Positions 33,847 to 53,192 of a DNA stretch of 64,000 bases are shown in pieces. The notes beneath the pieces were generated by a model. It worked only from the letters and a program-made list of their open reading frames with translations, made no database searches and was not told where the DNA came from. The translations under genes were made by a program, and so were the position numbers. The stretch's first letter is position 1; the number at the start of each line of letters is the position of its first letter. Source of the stretch: Rhyacophila brunnea (Eukaryota; Arthropoda; Insecta; Trichoptera; Rhyacophilidae); assembly GCA_022495005.1 (NCBI GenBank), contig JAGYXB010000052.1, positions 1 to 64,000 on the forward strand, in the 5' to 3' direction.

Positions 33847-34736
33847 CAGTGGTTTCCAAACAGTATGTTACTACGCCTCCTTTTTTAAAAAATCTAATCT
33901 TGGCGCCTCCCCTCCCCTTTATTTCATTAAATAATAGAGACACCTTTTTAAATAGTCAATAATGTAGTACTTAATACAAAAATGAAAAAAAATATAAGTA
34001 TATTAATAAACAAGGTTTTACTACTTATATTATATTAATTTTTAAATTAATTTGTTATCCAAATTCATCATCGTTCATTGAAAAATGGATTCTATCATGG
34101 GTCCCACATCCTGAAGCGAGCCCCCAGGCCAGGATCTTTGTCGGTCCCACCTACCTATCGCTGAGATTAAGGATAGTGTGGTGCTCTAATGTAGTGTTTT
34201 CTAAATTATACACGGGAGTTTTCATTTAAGTATACCTATCAATCATCATTATAGGTATCACATCAAATTGCAGCGCACAACCATGTCATATTTAAAATAT
34301 TTAACAGGTCTGAAATAAGGCAGCGCCGCAGGCGACTTTTTTTACTATTTATAAAATAATGTGAAAAGTGCATTAGCAAACTAACCAAGAACTCAGGAAA
34401 TAGATTTTTGTTTGCCTCAATATATCTGGCGCAGAAATCATTTAAAAGTGTTTCCACATGGCGAACTTATTTTCTTTGCAACATTATGAGTTGACCCTTT
34501 TATTTCATTTTTTCACGAGATAGCCAGCGCGCTTCACAATAGTATAGAAGTGAGGTATTATAAAATTAGTCTCCATATTTTCACACTGGTTTGTAAACAA
34601 CCTTTTATAGGACTTTCTTTTTATGTAGTTTGTAACTAGCAGCCGTTTTATAAACTATGCATTTGCAAACAGCAAACCTGTGGCTACATTAATTATTATG
34701 TTTAAGTGTTCGCGCCTCCCAGTTTGGAAATCGCTG
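33847..34736. mobile_element. hAT deletion derivative (family H), copy 2, with a nested insertion
   Basis: Begins CAGTGGTTTCCAAAC and ends GTTTGGAAATCGCTG, inverted; flanks GCATAAAG and GCATAGAG (33839-33846, 34737-34744) match at 7 of 8. The minus-strand frame 34263-34457 keeps LLNDFCARYIEANKNLF and LVSLLMHFSHYFINSKK, about three-quarters identical to the copy at 7.5 kb, pointing to a common transposase ancestor. A family C MITE fragment has landed inside. Confidence 0.8.
34096..34335 (-). mobile_element. Family C MITE fragment inside family H copy 2
   Basis: CATGGGTCCCACATCCTGAAG and CTACCTATCGCTGAGA match the 21793-22178 copy in the same orientation. The far end is blurred where CAGCGCCGCAGGCGACTTTT meets host element sequence, so the right limit is approximate. 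Confidence 0.6.
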
Positions 34737-34744
34737 GCATAGAG

Positions 34745-35639
34745 TGACATTACATTTGTTATGTATATCGCCAGAGTGGAGCATATATTATTATTATCCA
34801 CCTTGCGACAGCCCTGAAAATTCTTTTTAATTCTGGAAACAGGTAGCAAAACTCATTTACATCATTGTAACATAATTCAGGGTCGATAATAATTATGAAA
34901 ATCGATATTTCGAAACCGATTGACGTGGCACTTTGACAAGCTTTTCCTACAGAGTGACGTGATCGGGAAATTGTGTACTTAAAGGCACTTAATCAAAAGG
35001 AAATTAACAATTTGTACTGTAATACTTGCCTTGAATTTGAAAGGTAAACGTAATAAGAAGGTATTTTACTTTCCTTCGACATTAGCGGTCACCAGTAATC
35101 TGAGATCGCCATTTATTTGTTGTCAATTATTTGGCGATATTATTTGTATTTCACAGATTAGCTTAGAATAGTTGGTTACATATAAATTGTACGTATTACA
35201 TTTCACCGTAGCACAGTTCGCCATGAGATGAAAAAAATACGCGTTGTTCATGGAGCATTGCAGACAATAAATGTTCAAATTTTACCTAATGTAATCTAAC
35301 CTAACCTAACCTAATGAACTTAGTTTGCTTCTAATATTTATATAATTATTATATCGGTCGAAATATGATGAAGGCTAATATAATAATATTAAAAATTATA
35401 TTAATTATTAGGTATTTTATCTATAATTTTGTGCTGACGATCGTTTTAAGTTATATAACTAAACATTTGATATTTACTCATTTTAAAATGACAGCTTGCT
35501 TGTTGTTGAATCATAGAATTATAATGACGCTCGGTTTTATTAGGCTTGCTTCTAGAATTAATGTATAAAAAATGCAGAATTTTATTTTATATTAATAGGT
35601 AAAATAATTCCATTAAACTTTTTTGGTGAAGTTATTTCA
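34745..35639. other. Intergenic DNA, with a short telomere-like motif
   Basis: No gene found. A (CCTAA)n tract is annotated separately at 35297-35315. The 67-codon frame at 35365-35568 is A+T-driven. Confidence 0.45.
35297..35315. repeat. Interstitial telomere-type repeat, about three and a half CCTAA units
   Basis: TAACCTAACCTAACCTAA is the complement of the insect telomere unit TTAGG. It is short, so it may be chance or a scar of repair. Confidence 0.6.
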
Positions 35640-36080
35640 ATTTCAATTTATTTATTTTTTTAACATATTGTGGACATTACAAATTATAAGTTTAAGACGT
35701 TCACAACATGACATTTAGAAACAAAGATATATAAATATAACAGTATTACATAAAAAAAGAGATAGATCAGTAGATAAATTAGATAGGTACAAGGAAGTAC
35801 ACCGGATGAGTTAAGCAGACCCTATTTTAAGAATTTATTAAACAACGTCCACTTAAACTCATTCGCACGTATCTGGAATATATCAACACCCGAAGCAATT
35901 TAGTTGAACATAGTTATCGACCAAGTTGTAGAAATGGTGACTATAAAATTGCGTATGGGCTAGAAATTGCTCCGTCTCGTAATCGACCCTGCTCATGTCT
36001 CCATGAATCCGCACGATAATGGTTCTGGCCTCATGGCATTGGATCCTCTGCAGATTCATCCATTCTCAATGTGAAATGTA
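35640..36080 (-). repeat. Possible retroelement 3' end with a coding relic
   Basis: Minus-strand reading from about 36050 gives an open stretch with EARTIIVRIHGDMSRVDYET and FLAHTQFYSHHFYNL, then stops, and then an A+T-rich tail ending in AATAAATAAATTG on the minus strand. The layout is that of a retrotransposon or processed transcript end. I do not recognise the protein. Confidence 0.35.
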
Positions 36081-36416
36081 AGTCGGAAATAATTCCATGA
36101 AAGCTTAAAATATAATATCAGCGTTTCCAAATTAAGGTTCTGAGGAAAAATTAAAATATGAAAAAATATACATGTAAATGTGGAGGTCATCGGCACTCGT
36201 TAGATTTTGTAAAGTTCATCCCCTTCCGCACCCTTGAAATTCAATAATAAATTAATATTGTAAGTAGATATTTTTTGGAAGTGTACTCCCCCGCCCCAAT
36301 TTTTTTTCTGTGCGCTCGCCTTATATTACATTACATCATCGCGAAATTATTTTTATATAGTAAAATGATTCCGCGACTAAATTTAATCGGCAATCGCTGA
36401 CTTATATTCTGTTAAG

Positions 36417-36830
36417 TGTTGTACTATTCCATTTGAGTCGTTTTTTACGACCCGGGTTTCGCCTTTCGGCATCTTCAGGCGCTATGTATACTCACTAAAG
36501 ATAAACACGCACTGACGACGGACACTATTAACTTTATCTTATATAATAAATAAATACAATAAAGAAGGTAAAGACTCCATTACCTACCTCTGAAGTCAAG
36601 GGTCACAATAACAAATATAACAAACAAATTATGAATAGTTGAAGTGTTAGTAAAAAACCCCATGTCTTATTAATAATAATTAATAATACCTACACTCGAT
36701 AAGCATGTTATAATAAATCGTCAAAACCTTATGACAGATCATTAATACTTATAAACAATAAAAATGCTACACTCAAGATATGTAAAATCGTACATTCTAG
36801 GAGCAATGGTGACGTGTTGGAAGTGATATC
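36417..36830 (-). mobile_element. Dispersed repeat family E, reverse copy
   Basis: Starts with TACTATTCCATTTGAGTCG, the hairpin core CCCGGGTTTCGCCTTTCGGC and ATCTTCAGGCGCTATG, and continues as the reverse complement of 6.68-7.09 kb up to about 36775. The remaining CACTCAAGATATGTAAAATC matches 6520-6540 in direct orientation. Confidence 0.6.
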
Positions 36831-36921
36831 ATTCTGCTGACTTATATGTATCTGTTAATATCCAAAAGGCGAAACCTGGGTCTATAAGCCCAATATGTTT
36901 GACTTGGAATAGTGTCAGTAG

Positions 36922-37862
36922 CATTGGCGAAGGGTGGATGTAGGCTGTTAAGATCCGATATAAATAGTGCATACTAAACTTTGTCAGTTATACGTGTTTG
37001 TTTTTATTGAACTAAGACTACAGATGGTGTTGGTTAGTTTTTAAAAATCAATTAAACCCTGCCTAAACCAAACCATAATAGTTTTAGTACATTTTTTGGG
37101 CGAACCGACAAAATTGTGCACACTTTTTTATTTATACTTATTTGTTTTAGTTGAATTATAAATACATATTACACATTTTGTTGGTTTTTTTTTTAAATTC
37201 ATTAAGCCCTGCCTAAACCAAACTATAATGACATAATATTTTTAGATATTTTATAGATAGATGAGTGTTTTTTTGATTATTATCTTTTATGGATTGGTTT
37301 CCGCAGGGCGTAATTAAGTTTCAAAAACCAACCAACACCATTTGTAAATTGAAGTCTTAGGCATAAAGCCCACCAAAAAAGTGTTCCGTGCGCTCACTAC
37401 TGAGTAGGCCCCCTCCCACCCGCGCATTACCCTTCACCTATGTAATAAGGGGCCCAAGAAGCACAAAATAATTATTATTATCAGCGTCCTCATAACAAAG
37501 CAATAAAAATATTATAATATTTCTCGGGGCTTGTAATTACGCAATAACTAAACAATGAGTTCTCTGTTATTAAATAATGACTTCTCGCTCGTCTATCGAC
37601 GACGCTTCGAGGAGCGTGATTTTGCTTGCCATGTTCAATGAATGGACTACGTTGTATTTTCATTAATTCGTATAGTTGAGAAGCCAAAAACGGTGACTCA
37701 TGGGGCAGGCGGGCACAAGGCGTCGTCAAATCCAGTGTGCGCTGACGTATTTGATTACGTTGTATTTTCGATGATTCACATAGTTTTAGTGGACTTTATG
37801 CCTTAGTTCAATGAAAACAAATACGTATGACTGACAAAGTTTAGTGAGCACTATTTATGGCT
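36922..37862. mobile_element. hAT-like MITE family A, copy 4, interrupted
   Basis: Left end CATTGGCGAAGGGTGG. The right arm is interrupted by the Harbinger-like element at 37360-37802, and afterwards runs GTTCAATGAAAACAAATACG to CACTATTTATGGC, where the terminal 30 or so bases are missing. Internal GCCCTGCCTAAACCAAAC blocks are typical of the family. Confidence 0.8.
37360..37802. mobile_element. PIF/Harbinger-like MITE nested in family A
   Basis: Inverted ends GGCATAAAGCCCACCAAAA and, read inward from the right, GGCATAAAGTCCACTAAAA. The 3-bp duplication TTA (37357-37359, 37803-37805) is the usual PIF/Harbinger target. The family A copy at 20.0 kb shows the empty site (GTCTTAGTTCAAT). It has no transposase. 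A 9-bp block TACGTTGTATTTTC occurs twice inside. Confidence 0.85.
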
Positions 37863-37931
37863 TAGGTAGGTACCTACCTAATTTTCTCTTCTAATTAAAA
37901 TTTAATATGTATCTATTATGGATATCCCTGT

Positions 37932-38177
37932 TTAAATTTCGCAACAAATTAGCGTGATGAGTTTGATACTGACACCATGTTGAATACATTTTATAGAGAA
38001 CCTTTTTAACTTTGGCATATTTTCGTTCAAGGAAAGTAGTACAAAATATGTGGCAGTCGCCTCGGGCTGTAGGTTATTTTTCTCAAACTCTAAAACACAA
38101 TCTGTGCAGACAGCTTTCGATAAGGAAAGCTCGTAAAGCTCATCGATAGCTTCCGGGCGAAAGGGTATAACCCACAA
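37932..38177 (-). pseudogene. Possible relic of a BTB/BACK-domain protein
   Basis: An open minus-strand frame contains IDELYELSLSKAVCTDCVLE and, after FEKNNLQPEA, a stretch of hydrophobic residues leading to LKRFSIKCIQ. The spacing of leucines, cysteines and NL-P resembles the helical repeats after a BTB fold (helix, cysteine, E-F, N-L, then S-x-x-C-I). Upstream in frame a TGA occurs within 20 codons and no BTB core is seen, so if real it is an isolated exon or dead fragment. The frame has no ATG start. The assignment is tentative. Confidence 0.3.
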
Positions 38178-38257
38178 TAAGTAACATTTAAAACTTATTC
38201 ACCCTTCATTTTGTAACTTGTTATATACCCACATTTTCTTCAGTGATATTTTTTTTC

Positions 38258-38478
38258 CGACCATGTCCGATCCTAATAGGATCATATAGGCCTCCACAGA
38301 GTAGAGGTTTGTATTAACAGATTTTGTTTTTTACAAGAAATGGATGTCAGCCACTTGCTCAACCTATTAGGTCCATACCCTGACTCACACACAAATTGAA
38401 AAACAATATGTGTACTTGCCAGACCCAGGATTTGAACGTGAGACCCACATCGTGATAGTCCAACGCTTAAACCTATTA
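38258..38478 (-). repeat. tRNA-derived SINE, minus-strand copy
   Basis: Reverse complement of 13366-13611: GGATTTGAACGTGAGACCC is the B-box side, TTGTATTAACAGATTTTG and CCACAGAGTAGAGG the 3' part. Diverged by substitutions and small gaps. Confidence 0.7.
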
Positions 38479-38777
38479 ATGTATTAGGTAGTTACTTTTT
38501 AATTTGTCCGAAGAATGAACATGTATTTGGAATGTAATATTATGTGATGTTATATTTTGACAGGCGAGTGTAAAATTGATTCCAGAAACTCTTCCTTCAG
38601 TATTTTTACTATGTCAAGATAACCTAACCACAAATATCGGTTCGGTGAACATTAAATGCAGTGTTGCCAACATACTGTCATTCGAAAAAAAATTGTCATT
38701 TGGTGTAAATATGATCAGAGTGTATTTTTGACGTGTGACATGACGTAACACACAATTTATTTTTTCACACCAAAAAA

Positions 38778-38850
38778 AACGCACTCGATTGGATTCGAAC
38801 CACCGATTGTTTGGTTATCAGCCGAACGCACTACCTTTACGCCACAGTAT
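38778..38850 (-). repeat. tRNA-like sequence, probably a SINE head
   Basis: Minus-strand sense: TGGCGTAAAGGTAGTGCG (A-box) and GGTGGTTCGAATCCAATCG (B-box) with CTGATAACC between. The acceptor and anticodon stems do not pair well, so a tRNA-derived repeat or tRNA pseudogene fits better than a working tRNA. Confidence 0.5.
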
Positions 38851-39277
38851 GATACTGCAATCGTGATGATTGTACAGTATAATATTATAGTTTAGAATTG
38901 TTCCGTTGCCTAGGCAGTGAATTTATTATTGTCGGCCATTTGCAATTCCTTACGTAAAGTTAGTAATATAAGTTAAAGTGTATAAAAATAAACCAACGGC
39001 GTTCCAATAAGCGGTCCTTTTTCTTGAGTGTGTAATTTAACATGATAATTAAGAGCTAGTCAAAGAATCTAGTTTATCACACGTTTTGTTTTTGTTTTGT
39101 TACGCCAAGGAAGTATAACTTCTAACGCACGTACATAAGTACACACACCGATTTTTTTTTATTGTTAGGTATACTATTTTAGGTATACTTGTGCAATTTC
39201 AAATTGACTGTTCCATTAAATCGCTTGCAATATTCAAAAGAACAAATGAAAATCTATGATAATACCTATTTTAAAAA

Positions 39278-40030
39278 TGTCAAATATTGAGCTCCGTGAA
39301 GTAAAAATTCGTCACAAAACAGGGGAAACGTGTGGAAACTATCCAAATTGAAATGAAAGTGATTTATGGCACTCTTTGTTGTGGTAAAACGATGACTTAC
39401 AAATGATCACGTTTGTTTAAATAAGGTAGAGAGTCATTAGAAGATGATGACCGTTGTGAAAGGTCAAGTGACGTCACTACACGGAAATGGTATTAAAAAT
39501 CGAAGAATGGTCAGCTAAAACTAATCGATATCGCAGAAAGGTTCAGTCTACCCAAAACAACAATTTCCTGAAGTATGCATGAAAATCTTGGATGTCAAAG
39601 GTAAGCGCAAGATGAGTGCCACGAATGCTTATGCCACATCAAAAAAGTCAATCAAGAAGAACTTATCAACAAAATTATTGTTACGGGAGACCGGTTCATC
39701 ATTATGACGCTGAATCAAAACAGGAGTCCATGCAGTGGCATGAAAAGGTGGTTCAGCCCCCAAGAAGTTTAAGATCGTACCATCGGCTGGGAAGGTGATG
39801 GCAACAGTGTTTTGGGATTTACAAGGAATCCTGTTAATAGATTATAAAGATTATAGGCACCAACATACACTAATATTATAAGAATCTATTATAAGCAAAA
39901 AGGAGAGGCAAATTATTAACAAAATGCATGTTCTTACCTTCATGACAACGGACTTGTTCACAAGGCTCAAATTGCAATTGCTATGAGAAAATGCGGCTTC
40001 CAGGAATTGCCACACCCACCTTACAGAGTC
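39278..40030 (+). pseudogene. Decayed mariner-type transposase gene
   Basis: In broken frames: LFK-GRESLEDDDRCERSSD (helix-turn-helix linker region), VMATVFWDLQGILLIDY (around the catalytic core), DNGLVHKAQIAIAMRKCGF and the end of an HPP motif. This order is that of mariner transposases. Stops and frameshifts are frequent, and no clear terminal repeats were found. It is older than the mariner in PDHB intron 2 and of a different lineage (its helix-turn-helix linker differs). Confidence 0.75.
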
Positions 40031-40302
40031 CAAAAAACAAACATTTTCTTTCTTAACTTTCTTCTTTAAGCACTACGGTGCATGTTTGCAGCATTAGTCC
40101 CGTGCGGCTCCGTCTCGGGACGGAATGAGCTCTTAAAATCTCTTCTTTCAGACACGTTTAAAGCGTCATAGAAAGCGGCCGTGCATATCCACGGTTGTGC
40201 ATATATGACGGGTGGTGGTGGGCACTTTAACGTATATTCATATCCGTGTAGATTATATTGAAAAATAAAAAATAATATATTTATATATATATATATAAGT
40301 AC

Positions 40303-40545
40303 AAAAGCCTCAAATGGAGATGGGCTGGACACATAGCTCGAAGAAGAGACAATCGTTGGAAAAATTTACTCATCCAGTGGTGTCCAAGAGGTACAAAACG
40401 TCCGCAAGGTAGACCTAGAGGCTGCTGAATCGATGAAATGATAAAGTTCTGCGAAGTACGTGGTAACGCAACGCAAAAGACCGAGAGAAGTGGAAGCAGC
40501 TTGGAGAGGCCTTCATCCAGCAGTGGATAGATTCAGGCTGATGAT
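40303..40545 (+). pseudogene. 3' end of RTE-like LINE reverse transcriptase ORF
   Basis: Reads LKWRWAGHIARRRDNRWKNL, IQWCPRGTKRPQGRPRG, then a stop and frame change, and EKWKQLGEAFIQQWIDSG followed by TGATGATGA. Collinear with the fragment at 3563-3801. Preceded by a (TA)n tract at about 40280-40296. Confidence 0.8.
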
Positions 40546-41600
40546 GACTTATTATATACCTACCTACTTTTCTTTCTGTCCCATTCCGCTAGCTTATGGA
40601 ACTTCCCTCATATAGGAGAACAACGATTGAAAAATAATTAAATTTACTGTTTCAAAACTCATAGGTCATAGAACGAAAAATTTAATTAGGTAAGTACTGT
40701 ATCAAATTGCGTGTAACATGATTGTATTAATTTATTGCTAATATAAGGTATAAAATGCTAGCATGTATATTGTCAAATTTTAAGATTTTTATGAAAAGTT
40801 TACAGCTGTTTGCGAAAGTCGAAAAACGGCAAGCCTATCATAGCCCAAAAATGGTAGATATTTGGCATGAAAAGATAGTAATACTAGTATTATGTCGCCA
40901 AAGTTAAAGCTAATCATTACAGTGTCATCTATCAACAACATGTCAAATGTTTTTCATACATTCTCTATTTGTAGGTAACACCTTGCATTAACGTTATTTG
41001 ATTCTAAAAAGCTTTACGTGACATACATAGGTGAAAAAATATACATTATTATTAATTTGTGATCATGTGTGTCAACAATATCGGGTGAGCGATAAAATTA
41101 GACATTTTTATATACCTACTTACAAGTAAAATTAATAAATAAAATTTGATTTTTTATATTACTTATGTTTCTGTGTATATTTTTGGTTTTTTCCATTCTT
41201 CTTTTGATATGGTTACGTACCTAGTTAATTCCGTAAAGATTACATTAATTATTATGTAATAAAATGAATATTAGAATAAAAATATAATTTAAGAAAAATA
41301 AATTTTAGCCTTGCAACTTTATCAGTTAATATTATTTTCTTTAGCTCACTTCACGTCGTTCGTATGAATGACTTCCATCGACCTTCATTTATTTTTTAAG
41401 TGACATCAAATAAGTAGTTTTATCGTTACAGCTGTGATTTACACATTTCCTGTCAGCACCTAGAAATTAAGCCGCTTTCCCGATTACCGAAAGTAAATAA
41501 GTGATAAAAACACATAACACGGCACATGACAGTTTCGTGAGGTCACTCAGTCTAATATTTACATTACTTTTATGTCACAAGAATAGGTTACATCACCAGA
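40546..41600. promoter_or_regulatory. PDHB: Upstream and probable 5' untranslated region of PDHB
   Basis: No gene or clear mobile element. The transcription start cannot be located from sequence alone. The last 40 bases before the start codon hold a tiny upstream frame ATGTCACAAGAATAG (41572-41586), ending 14 bases before the PDHB ATG; it would be translated only if the leader extends that far. Confidence 0.4.
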
Positions 41601-50463
<8,863 letters not shown>

Positions 50464-52390
50464 ATGCCTTAGAAAAATATTTAACTCCTGGCCTGCATCC
50501 GTCGCGACGTCTCATTAGAAACAATTGAAGCTTTATGATCTTGAAGCCTCAAATATAATAATATCGATAGCTTCTGCAATCTCCTGTCATTAATGTTAAC
50601 TGATAAAATTATGATACATGTTTAGGATACAATCTGATTTTCCTCAATAGTACATTATTTTATTTTTAGCGTATATGACAGATATTATAGAGTTCTTATC
50701 GATTACTGAAAGATCTTGTTAAGACTGGTTAGACAAATTTTACTTTCATACTAATATTTCTAGTATTTGTCGTGCATAAAGGTCAGGTGCCTACGAGATA
50801 CATTCTTAATATGTTTACCATATGAAGAAAAAACATTTTGAGAATGCATCATCCACATTGTCACTAGCTGGATTGATGGAAATTGTTAAGTTTTTTGATT
50901 GATTTTAATTGTGGCGCATGAGATCTTGAATCATAATTTGAATCTGTCATAAAACTATTTAAATTTGGATAGCCTAATAGTTTTATTGGAATAAGCTGTT
51001 GAAAGTTTGTATCGCACCATAAATTAGTTGAAGTTTCTATAAAAAAAAATACGTGACGTTTTAAAACACGGTCTTTATAATGTTCCTAGAATCTTATTGG
51101 TTTTATTGTTAATTAAAATTATAAAAAATTGTACAAATAATAATTTGCCAATTGGCAGCAATTTTTACTTTTGTACTCGATGGTTAATTCCTATCATTCG
51201 AATGGTGATATTTTGTACTGCTATGTCTAATTATAATAATTAGTGTGTTTCACCATCGACAGTGGATGGAAAGCGATTATAAAATTTGTCATCATCCATT
51301 ATTTCTGGAATATTTAGTACCTACCTGACTAGATTTCATATTAACATTATTAACCTATGAGCATTATCATTAGGTCGTATTTAAGCATCGTTTAAACACT
51401 AAAAATTTTATATTTTTTATGAATATTATGTTTTTAACTAAAGCAGAAAACGTTCATCATCATTCATTTTTAACAATTTTCATTAATTTCCATGCAAACC
51501 ATCAAAATATTCATTCAATATGTGAATGGAAGTTGTTTTTTTTTTATTATTTGCAATCGACATATTACTTTTTAAAGGATTCAGTTATACATATAATTTT
51601 ATTTATTACTACTTTTAGATGTCTCCGGTAAAGAATTATTTAAATTAATTTATTTGAGTTACATAATGTTATTTTGTTGGTCTTTGAAATTTTACGGTAT
51701 TATACATAAATACGCACATTATTTTGTGTTTGTAGATTTAGATACTGCTATAAAATAGTCAGTTTACGTTGCAATAACATCTCAAAATAAATAAACAAAT
51801 TGAGATTACGTATTAATTATAATTATTAGCAATCAAAACGGTTATGTACTATCTAGAATGCTTAAATTATTTTCTTAGATTGCCTTTTGAGGGACGAATA
51901 AACATGCATAGCTTATAGACAAATATGTAGATACACATTCTCAATATAAAATAATTGGGCCCTTTTTACATACTACGATGGACAAGTAAATAATATATGG
52001 TATAAAATACAAAACTAATAACTGAATCAAATGCATTAGAGCATCTAAATCAAATTTGTGATAGGATTTAATATTATTTTTAAGTAAAACGCAAAAGCTC
52101 ACTGTGTTTATATACCATTGTAATTACCGCGCTACAGTGTCAATTAAACATTTTTGTAATTATTCATTGTACAATTATATTGTGATGTATAATATCCAAT
52201 ATATATCAAGATCAAATGCAAATAATTTATGCAAATTTATGACTTTTTTCTTTTACCTCGCCTTTGTGTTATCCCATAGGTATATTAATAAATTTAGCTG
52301 CAATTTTTGAATGTGTCCATTTTTACCATTTACACAATATTAGGTACATAGCAAATCACACTTTTGTAACAAAGAAGGAAGACTTACAAA
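50464..52390 (+). other. Probable PDHB 3' untranslated region and downstream DNA
   Basis: No coding frame with motifs. Possible poly(A) signals are ATTAAA near 51114 and AATAAA near 51786 and 51896; which is used cannot be told from the sequence. Confidence 0.4.
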
Positions 52391-52399
52391 AATAGTATA

Positions 52400-52560
52400 T
52401 TATATGTTTTAGAAAAACACTTTCTGATAGAGTATATTATAACCAATAGAAAAAATCTTTTTTGAAAAAAGTAAGCCACCCGGCCGGGAATCGAACCCTG
52501 CATCTCCACGGGTAAACGCCCCAATCGTCGCATTTATCCAGTATGCTACGGTGTGACATA
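52400..52560 (-). repeat. tRNA-derived SINE, minus strand
   Basis: The tRNA-like part at 52482-52556, in minus-strand sense, reads CGTAGCATACTGGATAAATG (A-box) and GCAGGGTTCGATTCCCGGC (B-box). The body TTTTAGAAAAACACTTTCTG also occurs at 52841-52860. The best preserved tRNA-like head of the window, but no proper cloverleaf. Confidence 0.7.
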
Positions 52561-52709
52561 CTAATAGCGACAAATTTTAGCTATTGGTCATTTTAATACC
52601 TACTCATCGGCGCTCTTCGAAATCAAGCTACTTTGGCAATCGATATTTGTTTATTAAATCAAAGTAGGTAACTATTTACTATTACTTTTGATTACTAACC
52701 GACGTCGTG

Positions 52710-52924
52710 GAATTTCTCCAATATTTTTTAGAAGTAACTACTTGCACTTGCTAATAATTTATAATCAACTATTTCTTTTATTCAAACGAATAATTCACAA
52801 GATTTAAGAATATATCATTCTGATTATTGAACATTGTATAATTTAGAAAAACACTTTCTGAGAGAGTTAATTATAAATTATTAGCAAGTGCAAGTAGTTA
52901 CTTCTAAAAAATATTGGAGAAATT
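52710..52924. repeat. Perfect 56-bp inverted repeat around a SINE-body loop
   Basis: Arms 52710-52765 and 52869-52924 are exact reverse complements over all 56 bases; the 103-base loop contains ATTCAAACGAATAATTCACA, the body of the SINE-like family. Confidence 0.95.
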
Positions 52925-52930
52925 CCAGCT

Positions 52931-53188
52931 GTGAACACGTCAATTTTGTTTTGTGATGGCGACGGGGGTATTAATTCTTAAATCGTGAAAAGATGACTGA
53001 AAAACGTTACCCATTCACTTGAAAAAGAAAACATGTCAACGAATATGTTATTATTGTTACTAATAGAACATTAAATGGATGCATGTTGAATTTTTATGAC
53101 AAAATTTCGTTCGGCTCGCATCATTTGTACAATCCACGCATTGCCTAGTCACGATCGTTTTAGACCATGCCTCAACTGAGGTATAGCC
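52931..53188. mobile_element. TTAA-type MITE, left-truncated copy
   Basis: Matches 18470-18756 (GATGGCGACG, ATTCTTAAATCGTG, CCTCAACTGAGGTATAGCC) and ends at TTAA (53189-53192). The left end joins directly to the 56-bp palindrome. Confidence 0.7.
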
Positions 53189-53192
53189 TTAA

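Noticed and set aside
38660..38680. Second copy of the CAGTGTTGCCA hAT-like MITE
   Set aside because: Only the left end is matched (CAGTGTTGCCAACATACT); no partner end or internal motifs.
38778..38850. tRNA gene on the minus strand
   Set aside because: Good B box but mismatched acceptor and anticodon stems.
52482..52556. tRNA gene on the minus strand
   Set aside because: A and B boxes are present but stems do not pair and the sequence joins a dispersed SINE body.
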